Part shown: in pieces, positions 1 to 10,310 of the stretch
Layout of the letters: each line of letters begins with the position of its first letter
Position numbering within the stretch: position 1 is the first letter of the stretch
DNA from: Puccinia triticina
Taxonomy: Eukaryota; Basidiomycota; Pucciniomycetes; Pucciniales; Pucciniaceae
DNA length: 64,000 nt
Direction of reading: 5' to 3'
Assembly: GCF_026914185.1 (NCBI RefSeq)
Contig: NC_070570.1
Location: 3,100,001 to 3,164,000, forward strand
Position numbers and translations under genes: made by a program
The notes under the pieces: model-generated
What the model was told of the DNA's origin: nothing
Seen by the model: only the letters and a program-made list of their open reading frames with translations
Database searches by the model: none

Positions 1-301
1 GGAGGCTGTTGCACTCTTTTTGGCCTGGCACAGCTGGCATCCAACTTTTCCAGGTTGAGAATAGCCCAGATCTATTAATTAATGACTTAAAGTCTAGGTC
101 TGATCTTCTCTTTCTCTCTCTTTCTCTTCCTCCCTCTCAGTTTGTATTTCTTTATCCCAAGAAATCCAAACTTTTCCCCCCTCTTTTCCTTGTTTCCTGC
201 TGTCACATAAGAGACACAGGCTCACAGGGTTCACATGGAAATATGGATCCCGGATAGCAACTTGCTATGGAGAAAGAGAATCTGCGCGGGCCCTATATCA
301 T

Positions 302-339
302 TTTTTGGGTCCCTATTCAAGCCAAATAGGGACCAAAAA
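302..339. repeat. Fold-back repeat (MITE-like hairpin)
   Basis: A near-perfect inverted repeat built on GGTCCCTATT and AATAGGGACC, flanked by T-rich and A-rich arms that extend the pairing. It lies in an anonymous stretch (1-840) where I see no convincing gene. This looks like the centre of a short fold-back transposon, but I could not define outer ends or a target duplication. Confidence 0.4.
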
Positions 340-848
340 TCTGGGCCTGCAATGGAGATGCCCTAGACAAATACCCAGACCCAGCTGCACAGAAAGGTAA
401 GCCGCCTTCTGCAGTCCAGAAAGCTAAAATTTATTGCCATGATTACCAAAGCCAGACAAACAGCCACAACACCATTGGCTAGAACCAAGCCAAAGAAACA
501 CACAGTTCACAGAACCCTGTGAGTAAGCAAGATTGGAAAAAGACAGACCTTCACCCAAGGCTGACTGAGATCCTGTTCCTTTACAGAACTGTTGCGGAAC
601 GTTTGGACGCAAGACCCAAGAGGTCCTGCTCACTAGAATCTCAGAAGCCAAAGCAACCTGTAAGCACATGAGAAGTCCCATGGATAAAAAGACAAATGTT
701 CCAAGTCAAGCTGAGAGATATGCTCAAACAGTGCTCAAGAAATACTAGACTCATATTGGTGAGATAAAACAAAGCTTCTACAATAACAGGTTTTATTTGC
801 CTAAGCAATGAGAAAGAAGAAGAAAACAGACACCAGGGGGGGATGTGT

Positions 849-868
849 GGCACTCTCTAGAGAGTGCC
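849..868. repeat. Perfect 20-bp palindrome beside a G-tract
   Basis: GGCACTCTCTAGAGAGTGCC is its own reverse complement. It follows a CCAGGGGGGGATG tract that resembles a polypurine tract and a TGTGG that resembles an LTR start, so it may be the beginning of a 3' LTR read on the plus strand. No matching LTR end, second LTR or polyprotein is visible, so the LTR reading is tentative. Confidence 0.4.
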
Positions 869-989
869 ATACCATATTTTCTTTCTGTAACTCTTTCTGA
901 TATCAACTGTTCAAACATGTTTGATTTTGGTTTCAAATAATTTGATGTTATGTTCAACTGAGGCTGAAATTTGATCAAACCAATGGTGG

Positions 990-1215
990 CCACACTGTTA
1001 ATTGAGTGGAGGGTACAACCACTTCATGGTTGGTGCACATTGGGATTCTACACAAACATTGTACTGGCCATCAATTAGAGACACCCTACACTTAATCAAT
1101 GGGCTGTATAGTAACCAAGTGGAGACACCCTCCACTTGATGACTTTTGGATGTCCATTGAGTGGAGGGTGTCACCATATAATGACCATATACATTACCAG
1201 CCATTGAGTGGAGAG
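990..1215. repeat. Dispersed TTGAGTGGAGGG repeats
   Basis: The motif TTGAGTGGAGGG and variants recur several times in both orientations, including a small hairpin CAAGTGGAG...CTCCACTTG. The outer copies point at each other, which suggests a small inverted-repeat element of about 220 bp. No target duplication could be fixed. Confidence 0.35.
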
Positions 1216-1511
1216 AAATTTCTGTGACACACCTGAGCCGCATCCGGTGAATACTTCATCCTCACCACCCATTTTTCTCAAGCCACTGTGCTCTTCTCTT
1301 CTCAACACTCTTTCTGGACTTGCGGGATTCAATTCAAAATTCAAGAACCCTCCACTTTATTACAGATCACTTACCCCAGCGTCTGTCTGATCACGAACAA
1401 GTACATGGCACATATCCAGGACACCTTTGCAGTCAACCGGGTTGGCTTTGTGAGTTTCATTCTTCAAAATCGAGGCAACCACGGAGTGGCCGATCGCGCG
1501 ACGCGACAGAA

Positions 1512-1773
1512 ATGGCTGACAAGCAGCAACTCTTGGAATTTTGGCAAGGCAAGGAGAGTGAGTACGGTTAAATACAAGTTGATCGGGGCCAGCAAGAGCG
1601 CTAGAAGATTTTGAATCAAAGCCGGATGGTGAAGATCTGGACTATCCGCATGCTCTTGCACTTTCATCTTTGCAAAGCCCAATACTTGGTCAACATGTTC
1701 CAGTCAATCTGGATAGCAAATCAGAGCCAGGTTGGTTAGAGAGACAAGCAACGCGTTGATGTCTTGGATAGAA
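1512..1773 (+). pseudogene. Possible two-exon gene fragment, unknown product
   Basis: A short frame starts MADKQQLLEFWQGKE and runs into a GTGAGT-type donor near 1560. After about 40 bp a second open stretch reads DFESKPDGEDLDYPHALAL and continues through LDSKSEPG to a stop near 1771. A third open stretch (DLNQFNKLMPKYFKQAHIFW) occurs at about 1861-1955. Amino-acid composition looks natural, but no domain is recognised and the pieces are too short to judge. It could be the 5' part of a transposase or of an ordinary gene broken by later insertions. The stretch 1960-2385 shows no supported gene. Confidence 0.25.
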
Positions 1774-2389
1774 AGATCTGGTTGAGCCTAAGAAAAAGGA
1801 GCGGTAAGAAATAGAGAAATGGCACCAAGAATGTACAAAAGATCATTATGTTAAGAACTGACCTGAATCAGTTCAACAAATTGATGCCAAAATACTTCAA
1901 ACAAGCGCACATTTTCTGGTATTCCGCGAATTTCCAAACTGGTTGGTTATGGTTGCTTTGTCCAGTTTCTGTACATATGAGCCCCATTTCTGTCTAGGAA
2001 CAACAAAGGAGGTGTGATGGGTGGGAACTCCCACAGTTTGGATTGAGTGATGGGGGTGAAGCTGTAGACCTTGGTTTTGCCCAACTGAGGCTGACATGGC
2101 GGAAGTATTCTTTGCCATCACAACACGTGTTTGTGCACCGGAAGAAATAGAATGCTATGCCACGGGAAATGTTGCAGATACCTGTTGGTGTGAGAAGAAG
2201 TTGAGGGACAGATTGTAACTTGAATTTGTCCAAAACACTCGTGTGAGCACACGTACTGCAATCCAGGGGGGGGAGGGTAAGGGGCCAAAACATCACAGCT
2301 GGAATGGGCAAGGTTTGAATTGGCTTGCGGAGGGAGTGTAGAATGTCAGAAAAATGGGTGTAGAAAGATGGTTAGGATGAGGCAAGGTG

Positions 2390-2880
2390 CAACGGTGTAT
2401 CCGCTGCGCTGCATATAGCGCAGCGAAGCGGTTAGCCCAGCGATTTTTTCGGGTCGCTGCGCTACGCGCTACGCGCAGCGGGCAGATCGCTGCGCTACGC
2501 GCTTTTTGATTTTCCCGGGAAAAAAATCAAAAAATAGCGCGCTAAAGAAGCAATCACGTAGCAGTCAGCGTCGCTTTTCTCTATGCCATGTGGGATCCAA
2601 AAAAAAAAAAAGGAAAAAGGGTTTAACATACATAAAAACATGTTTACAACATAAAACTGTTCCGCTATCCGCTAATTTAGCGGGTAGCGTAGCAAATTTT
2701 TGCTTTTTGCTGCGCTTTCGCTAATGGCCCTGGAGGGTAGCGGATAATCGCTGCGCGTGGCAAGTAGCGCAGCGGTGTTCTCGCTGCGCTATTGCTTTTT
2801 GATCTGGTCACGTAGCGGTCAACCGCTGCGCTACGCTAAAAGGCCGCTTTTTTTAGTGTAGCGCAGCGGATACACCGTTG
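2390..2880. mobile_element. TAGCG-rich hAT-like MITE, copy 1
   Basis: The terminal inverted repeats read CAACGGTGTATCCGCTGC on the left and the reverse complement on the right. The interior is almost entirely made of short GCGCAGCG/TAGCG/CGCTACGC words on both strands, so it can fold extensively. The ends fit the YARNG terminal pattern of hAT elements. The left flank caaggtg is only approximately repeated on the right (ctgaaggtg), so the target duplication is uncertain here. Two other copies of the same architecture in the window (7799-8127 and 21553-22187) have exact 7-bp duplications. No protein-coding capacity. Confidence 0.7.
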
Positions 2881-3057
2881 CTGAAGGTGTGTGTTTTGGC
2901 CTCCCCAAAATATTGAGTTGGGGGAAGAGTTGCGGGTATAAATAAAGCCGTGCTTGGGTGGGTTTGTACTTCACGCTGCCCCACCTAGGCACTTTAAAGC
3001 CACAGGGGAGTGTCAATGGCAATGGGGGTTTAGGGTACTGGTTATTGGGATTTGCGT

Positions 3058-3307
3058 CAGCCCTACAAAAACTGAAAGCTCAGGTTTTTTGTTCAAATTG
3101 AAGGGGGAAACCCTTGAACCAAAAACCCATGAGTTATTGGTTTTATTAAACTTAGATATTGGCTCACTGGCTGCTTTTGAATCAGCCCTACAAAAACTGA
3201 AAGCTCAGGTTTTTTGTTCAAATTGAAGGGGGAAACCCTTGAACCAAAAACCCATGAGTTATTGGTTTTATTAAACTTAGATATTGGCTCACTGGCTGCT
3301 TTTGAAT
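3058..3307. repeat. Tandem duplication, two 125-bp copies
   Basis: The segment beginning CAGCCCTACAAAAACTGAAA is present twice head to tail (3058-3182 and 3183-3307) with no differences that I can see, indicating a recent local duplication in non-coding DNA. Confidence 0.9.
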
Positions 3308-3438
3308 CATTAAATCTAGTCCAAAAAATCAGTTATCCATAACTGTTTGCTTGGATAACTAATTTCAAGTTTATTTTCAGGGATTATTTTCTACAGATGT
3401 CAAGCCTATGTCTCCAAAGTTTAAAAAATGATTTATTA

Positions 3439-3866
3439 TGTTGAGTTGTAGTGTTGTTGTTTCATGTTTCTCTCATGTTTTCCTGCTTCAAACCTTTCTC
3501 TCACCTTTCACAGCCGTGACATCCTGTATGTAGTTACCTGAGGCAGCGGAGACGTGGAAGCCCTTTTCCTCATCCTTCCACAAACTCACTCATCTCTGTG
3601 TTCTGCTGCCCCAGGTTAGCGTTTCTTTCTTTTTCTCTTTTTCATCCTGTATGTAGTTACCTGAGGCAGCGGAGACGTGGAAGCCCTTTTCCTCATCCTT
3701 CCACAAACTCACTCATCTCTGTGTTCTGCTGCCCCAGGTTAGCGTTTCTTTCTTTTTCTCTTTTTCTTCTTTTCCTTGTTCTTTCATTTCTATGATGCAA
3801 TGAATTATCCTTCGACAAACTCACTCATCTCTGTGTTCTGCTGCCCCAGAATGATTCATCTCATCA
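3439..3866 (+). mobile_element. Solo LTR related to the copia element at 31359-36123
   Basis: The segment starts TGTTGAG and ends GATTCATCTCATCA, matching the ends of the 323-bp copia LTRs further right, and shares the internal words GTAGTTACC, GAGACGTGGAAG and TTCTGCTGCC. It is longer because a block of about 107 bp starting CATCCTGTATGTAG is duplicated in tandem. Flanks tatta and tattt look like a 5-bp target duplication with one change. No internal retrotransposon sequence is present, so it is best explained as a solo LTR left by LTR-LTR recombination. Confidence 0.75.
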
Positions 3867-4216
3867 TATTTTAACCACATAAAGCTTTGAATTGCCAATA
3901 AACAAAGATAAAGGCCACCAAAATCCAATTTACAGATAAAATTGATGGATAATTTGATAATGTCACTGCCCACCAATGTTGACACCCTTTTATTCACATT
4001 TCACACTCTTTGATTTTATTATTGACATAGCTTATATATACTTGTATCTAGTCAACCTCAAGAAGCTGGTAAATTTCCATTGAGTGGATTCACATCTTCC
4101 CCCAAGTAACCCACCACTGACAATTCCAGACAGCATAGAATTGAGACCATACACAAATCAAACAACTATTCTACTAATAGATCTCAGTGGAAAAGTTTCT
4201 GGGATGGCATCTAGGT

Positions 4217-4791
4217 TCACTTCGGGTCGCCGCCGCCGGCACTGCTCTTAGGATCGGCCTTTCCACACTTTTTGTTGTAATCATCTTTGCTCATGCCCTT
4301 GGGATCCGGGGCTCCACCCTAAAAGTGAGAACAGAGAATTAGTGTTGGTTTGGAATAAAGCGTTCAAGGGTTGCGTGAAGTTGTATTGGGACAAACCGAT
4401 GGTGTGGTGCCGGTAGCGCAACAAGCAGTATCTGTTGTAGGCTTTTCTCCGACTTTCACCTTCTCACAAGAAAACTTGCTGTCGACAGGAGTGGCGAGAG
4501 TAACTAGCCATCAGAAGTGAAGAAGGGGAAAAGAAGGAAATTTATTATCAAATATAAGCCTGTGATCCTTAAAACACCCCTCTGTGGGGGATAGCTCAAA
4601 TAATCAACTGTTGGCGAGATTTGTAGCAAGAGATACTTACCAAAATAGGTGAGAGTTCCTTGATCATCCTCATTGCTTGCTACGCAACTGCCCTCTGGCT
4701 TGTCCTTTTCAGCCAGGCATGTATAGGGTAAACTGCTTTGAACTGAGATGGCCATCATAAGAGCTACAAACAAGCTAATTGTGAACTTCAT
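4217..4791 (-). CDS. Small secreted cysteine-containing protein (candidate effector), paralogue 1
   Basis: Three exons on the minus strand: 4641-4791, 4397-4503 and 4217-4318, separated by GTAAGT...CTAG and GTTTGT...TTAG introns. Phases agree and give about 119 residues. The N-terminus MKFTISLFVALMMAISVQS is a typical signal peptide with a likely cut after VQS, so the protein should be secreted. A Y-x-C motif (PYTC) follows just after the predicted cut, and the mature part holds about six cysteines, including a CC pair in exon 2 and KKC in exon 3, with a glycine-rich tail. Y/F/W-x-C near the mature N-terminus is a known feature of effector candidates in rusts and powdery mildews; a role at the host interface is inference only. 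The paralogue at 9102-9710 has the same exon structure. The exact second donor is the least certain boundary. Confidence 0.75.
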
Positions 4792-5395
4792 CTTTCAAGT
4801 TGGGAATGGTAGTTTTACTGGGATAATTTGCCAAGGACGGAAATGCTCTGTGTGGTAGGTATATGAGTTGTTTGTGAGGATTTGACGCAATGCTATTTAC
4901 AGATGATTGGTTTGAAGTGGGATGAGATGATAGCCAACTTGAAGCTGAGCCTCCTTCTTATAGTCGCGAACCGTCCTCCAGGACCTGGAGCTGCTCTATG
5001 GTACATGCTCAAAACGAGGGGACGGCAAGAAACTGCATTCTGCTGCCCTGGAATCGTCTTTTACATCGCCTGCATCCATGGTTTCCGATGACAAGGGGCA
5101 TTGTCAACGGTTGTCTCGAAATCAAACACTCATCCATTACGGCAATCAATCACCCCACAGAATTAACTTCCTCGGTTAAGATGATCAAGTGAACCACACT
5201 CATCGAGCTCCGTCCTGGTTGATACTGGTTTTGAACTTGAAATTGAAACCGAGAGTCTGTCGTGTTCATGGGTATCGAGGCCAGAGGTTTTCGCTACGTA
5301 GCGTTTGGACTTGAGGCCGACGGCAAAACATATTGACGCTTTCTCCCTCTGAGTGCAGTTGCTCCGGTGTCGTAGCAGTCGGACTCGTGTAGCTC
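4217..5395. repeat. Segmental duplication, copy 1
   Basis: This block, made of the secreted-protein gene plus about 600 bp upstream, corresponds to 9102-10310. Shared landmarks upstream include CCATGGTTTCCGATGACAA, a GAGATGATCAAGTGA-type block and a TTGCTCCGGTGTC word. The copies differ by many substitutions and small indels, so the duplication is old. It covers promoter and coding parts, so both genes probably inherited the same regulation. Conservation fades after about 5395. Confidence 0.7.
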
Positions 5396-5767
5396 GGCCG
5401 TCGGGCTCTGGTATCCTAGCGGAGTCAAGTCAACAGGGGCTGTAATAATCGTCATCTCCTTAATGAAGCTTGGCTGGTTCGCGTTTCGGGCATCTTATTC
5501 ACCTTGGTTATGACTCATCATTTCTTCGCAGGTTGTCACAAGCCGGCAAGTTTTACTGAAGGCAATTATTTCGAATAGCCGGACTAGGCCAGTGCTTGCT
5601 GTGTCAGCCACTCAGTGGCCGTTGGCATCACCCAGCTCCGGTCATCGAAATTGCACCCTCTACTTCTAGGCGCGGGTGCGAGGTGCGGGCCCAGAGCCGG
5701 GTGTTGCAATGGTTAGAGCAGACTCGACAAACTGTTTAGCAGGCTTAGGGAGTGTATTAAAGTGTGG

Positions 5768-5837
5768 CTTGCATGCACTTTTGCAACTCGGTGTTCAAGA
5801 ATGAAGTTGAACACCAACTTGCAAAAGTGCATGCAAG
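5768..5837. repeat. Hairpin with a perfect 19-bp stem
   Basis: CTTGCATGCACTTTTGCAA (5768-5786) is exactly complementary to 5819-5837, and the inner arms GTGTTCAA/TTGAACAC pair as well, leaving a loop of about 8 nt. The whole structure is 70 bp. It may be the core of a fold-back MITE or be transcribed into a small hairpin RNA; nothing nearby decides this. Confidence 0.75.
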
Positions 5838-5839
5838 TT

Positions 5840-7250
5840 GCATCTGGCCAACTTTGAAACCCCATATTGCTCTTGCACAGCAAGCCAGCATGCCAGAACT
5901 CCCACTCTCCGCAATTGATACCAGCTGACATTCTCTCACTCAAACTCCAGTCTATCAGCGAATCCAGAATCCTTTTTGTCCCCACAGATCATGTCAAAAA
6001 AATCTGCGCTTTGTTGCTGGATTCGTCTTCACTTTATCAGTAGGATGAGTTGGACCCCGCAGATCTGACAGAAGCCGGAAACCCGTCAGATGTGGCCGCA
6101 GAATCCGGAAATCCTGTAGACCGAATCCGGGTGTGGGACAGAGCTATTGAGATCTGGAATCCGGTCAGATATTGAATGCCACCAGAGACTGGCTGTTTCT
6201 CTAGATATGTAATCACCAGGAATCTCCCTACAAGTGGGATTTGATTTGGTTAATACGGAAAATTTCAGGGATTTCCTTGGGGAATCCCCAGCAAAACAAG
6301 CTCAATGTTGGACCTGGACCCACTTTTTTTGATGTGTTTTTGCAATAAATGAAGGACTTCTGGTCAATCTGGGAGCTCATATTTTCCAGGGAAATCAAGG
6401 CTAGATTGTCCAAGAGCCTAGATCTGTCCAGCCCTGCAAAATCTGAGAAAATCTGGGTTTCCAGATCAATGGGAAGTCCTCCAATACATCAAAAAAAACA
6501 GCATTGAAATGTTGTTGAATCTGGCCAGATTCCAGATATGACTAGTAGTAGGGTGAGGGTGCCTGATAGGTGATATCCGGTTTCAAGGCACTGGATCACT
6601 ACCTTACTTTGACTAAATGTCAGAAAGTTGATGTGAGATTTGTTTAATTTGATCTACTTTCATCCGTCTACCCCTTGTAAATTTATGCACATCAGTTTTC
6701 CAACAGTAAATTGCACTCATGGGACTTGAAATTTGTATGTTTTCAACTTGGAATGTACATAAGTAAACAGCTTACCTGATGATTATGCATATGAATTCAA
6801 CAGAAAGATAAAGAAGTTAGAAGACAAGACAACAAGAAAAACACAGATCTCAAAAAAGAAACAAGGAGATTTGTTGATTTGAATGATTGGTTTCAAACCA
6901 AAATTACTTGCACCATCATCCTTGCTCTGCCAGGCATGTGATGCAACCTGTTGTACAATCTGGAAAAAATTATCCACCTGGTTTTAAGCACTGAGAGCCC
7001 ATGTGGAAAATACATACAGATATTTGGGGCCTGGGGGGTTCAAAATCAAATTTGACAAAAATTTGGAGGTAAATTTAAGGCCTTTATAAAGAATATTTCA
7101 AAATTTTGGCAATCTGGCTGCAATTTTTTGTTGCAGAGGAATTAAATTGGTGGGTACTACTTAACAATTTTAAAAAAAAGTTCATAAACAGCTTGAAATG
7201 TGTCCTAAAGTTTGGCAAATTCAAAGCATGAACCCCCCTTTTGAGGGATT
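5840..7250. other. No supported gene
   Basis: AT-rich anonymous DNA. Short frames on both strands lack domains, signal peptides or sensible splice partners. Words such as GAATCCGG and CAGATC recur around 6060-6160 without a clear period. No feature is called here. Confidence 0.5.
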
Positions 7251-7564
7251 CCTAATAGGGTCAATCTAAATGCACGCCACTTTTTGACTAGATGCACGCC
7301 AAAAAAGTGGCGTGCACGCCTGTACGCCATTTATTTTGGCGTACAGGAGCAGTGCACGCCATTTGTTTGGCGTGCGTAGCCCTGCACGCCAAAAATACTC
7401 TTTTTTTGGAAGAATTTTGGCGTGCACAAACCCTCCACGCCATTTTTTTTGGCGTACAGGCGTTGCACGCCACTTTTTTGGCGTGCATATAGTCAAAAGT
7501 TGGCGTGCACCGTTTTACATGCAGTTTTTTTGGCGGCACAGTTGGCCACTGCGCCCCAACGGCA

Positions 7565-7775
7565 TGATGAATAGTGCCTCCGCCACTATGAATAGTGCCA
7601 GGATGAATATTTTTCATAGTGGCCGAGCTTGGCGGAGTCACTAATTATAGTGGCGGGGCTTGGCGGAGGCACTATTCATAGTGGTGGAGCTTGGCGGAGG
7701 CACTGTTCATAGTGCAGAGCTTGGCGCAGGCACTATTCATAGTGCGGAGCTTGGCGGAGGCACTATGAATAGTAT
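7565..7775. repeat. CACTATTCATAGTG/GGCGGAG tandem repeats
   Basis: Five or more imperfect copies of a unit of about 32 bp combining the near-palindrome CACTATTCATAGTG with GGCGGAGCTTGGCGGAGG. They lie inside the MULE-like element, left of the nested MITE. Confidence 0.7.
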
Positions 7776-7798
7776 ATGAATATGTCATTGGGCCGCAG

Positions 7799-8127
7799 CA
7801 ACGATGCATCTATTACGCTACGGTTAGCGTGTAATACCCTAATTTAGCGGTTTTTTAGCGCCGCTACGCTAAACTAAAATGTAGCGGGCGGACTATTACA
7901 ATTACAGCTAACTCAGATTGGGCAAAAAAGTGCAATTTTCGCTACAAATTACAGCTAATTTAGCGTAGCGAGCCGCTAATTAGCTGTAATTTAGCTGTAA
8001 TTTAGCGTTAGCGGTTTTTAGCGGGTTGGTATTACGCTAAAAATTACAGCCCCAGATTATTAGCGACAAGCGCTACAATTTAGTTTTAGCGGCGCTAATT
8101 ACATTTAGCGTAATAGATGCATCATTG
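7799..8127. mobile_element. TAGCG-rich hAT-like MITE, copy 2 (nested)
   Basis: Termini CAACGATGCATCTATTACGC and the complementary right end differ at one base (CAACG against CAATG). The element is flanked by the exact 7-bp duplication gccgcag (7792-7798 and 8128-8134). The inside is dominated by TAGCG, GCTACGCTAA and TTAGCG words that pair with each other. It inserted into the middle of the MULE-like element, so it is the younger of the two. Confidence 0.8.
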
Positions 8128-8486
8128 GCCGCAGTGGTCACACCCTATTTTGTTGTGCGCAACTGTTCCCGCCAAAAAAATTGCATTCAACATGGTGCAC
8201 GCCACTTTTTGACTAGATGCACGCCAAAAAAGTGGCGTGCAAAGCCTGTACGCCAAAAAAAATGGTGTGCAAAGCCTGTACGCCAAAATAAAATGGCGTG
8301 GAGGGTTTGTGCACGCCAAAATTCTTCCAAAAAAGCGCATTTTTGGCGTGCAGGGCTACGCACGCCAAACAAATGGCGTGCACTGCTCCTGTACGCCAAA
8401 ATAAATGGCGTACAGGCGTGCACACCACTTTTTTGGCGTGCATCTAGTCAAAAAGTGGTGTGCATTTAGATTGACCCTTCCTAATA

Positions 8487-9101
8487 ATGTGCTGAAATCA
8501 TTTATGATGTATTGTGCAGTCTCCAAAACAAGCCTTATCCTTGTACAAGACCCCTGGGGGTACCACCCACCATCAAGTGAGTACAAACCATGACTGGAGG
8601 ACCACCTGTCTGCTACAATTCTCAATCTAGATGGGAAGGCTGAACCTTACTGGCTGGTGAAGACTGATTGAGATCCAGTGTTCAACAGAAGACAAATGTG
8701 AGTGCCTCTCCCCAAATTAAGCCACATAGGGCACAGGTATTCCTCCACTAGAAATGAATTTGATTCAAGTATGCTGCATTTCAACTGGGAGCAGTTTGGT
8801 GAGATAAATTTACAGTGTTGGGCATTCTTCCAATTGAGCAAAAAGGGAATATGTAGTTGGAATTTTTTTACCTAGATCTATACATCTCTGAGAAAATTTG
8901 GGTCTATCAAACTCTTGATTGATTCAAAAAACAAAGAGAAAAATACAGGAAATTGTAAAAAAAAAACATTTTCCTCCCTTCTAGAGTCATTGAAAATTGA
9001 TATCAAGAAAGCATAGAATCAATGCCACACACAAATAAAACTCTATCTCAATTGAGATCAGGAATGTTGTTGCAGGGTATCTTTTGGGATGAATTAAAAT
9101 A
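8487..9101. other. No supported gene
   Basis: Anonymous AT-rich sequence between the MULE-like element and the 3' end of the second secreted-protein gene. It probably includes that gene's 3' untranslated region near its right edge. Nothing else can be called. Confidence 0.5.
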
Positions 9102-9710
9102 TCACTGCGGTACAGGCATTGAGGTCCCACTTCCAGTTGCACCACCTGTACTATCATCAGCCTTTGTGCACACTTTCTTGTAATCATTTTCTTTCATTCC
9201 TTTTTGTGCAGGTTTGCCCTTTTTTTAATTGAGTTCAGTTCATTAACATTTTAAAAAGTGAGAACATAAAATCAGTTTTGATTTCCAATGGAAGTATAAG
9301 TAGAGCTATATTGGGACAAACCACAGGTGAGGTACCAGTGGCGCAGCAACCAGTATCTGTTGCAGGCTTGTTTTGGATTAGCACATTCTGGCAGGAATTA
9401 GTTGTTTTATCAAAAGCGGGGGCAAGCACAACTAGCCACCAGGAATGAGAAAGCAGAAATAAAGAAAGGTTAATATTATTCATCCTATGCTCGCAAAGCA
9501 CTCCTCTATGTAGAATGGCTAAAATATATTCAAAAGATACTTACCAAAATAGGTGGGAGTTCCAGATCCATCCTTTTGTCTGAGTATGCAACTGGGTTCG
9601 GGCTTTCCCTTGTCACCCTTGCATTTAAAGGGTGAAATAGTCGGAATACCATCACTTTGGACTGAGATGGCCATCATCAAAGCTACAAACAAGCTAATTG
9701 TGAACTTCAT
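9102..9710 (-). CDS. Small secreted cysteine-containing protein (candidate effector), paralogue 2
   Basis: Three exons on the minus strand: 9545-9710, 9322-9431 and 9102-9218. Introns start GTAAGT and GTTTGT and end CTAG and AAAAAAAG, and phases match paralogue 1. The product is about 130 residues. The signal peptide MKFTISLFVALMMAISVQS is identical to that of paralogue 1, whereas the mature part has diverged strongly. The F-x-C motif (PFKC), the exon-2 GCCATGTSP block and the exon-3 DYKKVC block are kept, so cysteine positions are conserved while the residues between them change. That pattern fits diversifying secreted proteins, but only substitution analysis could show selection. The second intron ends in an A-run rather than the usual pyrimidine tract, so splicing there may be weak. 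Function unknown. Confidence 0.72.
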
Positions 9711-10310
9711 TTTTAACGTCGCAGATGATAGCTTTAGCAGAATAATTTTCCAAAGATGTAAATGCTCTATTCTGAATGTATGTATGTGAATTGTTTGCGT
9801 AGATTTGACAAACTGATATCTCCAGGTGATTGTGATGAGTGAAATGGAATTTGCTGATAGTCGACTTGATGTCGAGCCCTTGGTCTTGGGGCAAGGTCCT
9901 CCAGCGCCTGGAGCACCATGGTACCTGTTTGAAACAAGAGAACAGCCAAAAACAGTTCACTCTGCTCCCCTGAATTCTTCCATAGTTACTTGAATCCATG
10001 GTTTCCGATGACAAAGAGACCCCTGACATAACTTTGTTGCAAAAAAAATATGTCTATTTGCCCTGGAAACCCATTACCCCAGTAAATTAAATTCCTTAGT
10101 TGAGATGATCAAGTGAGCCGTAAACATCAAGCTCCATCCTGGCTGACACCAGCTTTGAACTTGAAATAGAAACCAGTCCGTTGTGCTCATGGGTACCAAG
10201 GATAGAAGCTTTCATCAGCGTTTGAGCTTTTGTTGGACTCGAAGACAAAAAATATTGATGTTTTCCCCCTCAAGAATGAAATTGCTCCGGTGTCCTATGA
10301 TTCCAGGTCT
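9102..10310. repeat. Segmental duplication, copy 2
   Basis: Counterpart of 4217-5395, about 4.9 kb away and in the same orientation. Similarity runs from the last exon through the signal-peptide exon and on into the upstream region as far as the TTGCTCCGGTGTCCTATG word. The right boundary is approximate. Confidence 0.7.

Larger units (their letters stand above)
7258..8477. mobile_element. MULE-like fold-back element with long TIRs
   Basis: Ends are GGGTCAATCTAAATGCAC and its reverse complement, flanked by an exact 9-bp target duplication ttcctaata (7249-7257 and 8478-8486), which fits Mutator-like elements (8-11 bp). The inverted repeats extend about 300 bp inwards and consist of many GCACGCCA/TGGCGTGC words spaced through A/T tracts. 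The same protein-like frames therefore appear on both strands. These are repeat artefacts, not genes. The interior holds CACTATTCATAGTG repeats (about 7565-7775) and a nested hAT-like MITE (7799-8127). No transposase. Confidence 0.85.

Noticed and set aside
2390..2880. Exact 7-bp target duplication for the first TAGCG-rich element
   Set aside because: caaggtg on the left is only partly matched on the right (ctgaaggtg), so the duplication is not claimed.
7266..8469. Many overlapping frames of 60-120 codons on both strands
   Set aside because: They spell the same repeated words (GCACGCC read in different frames) and are mirror images of each other because they lie in long terminal inverted repeats.
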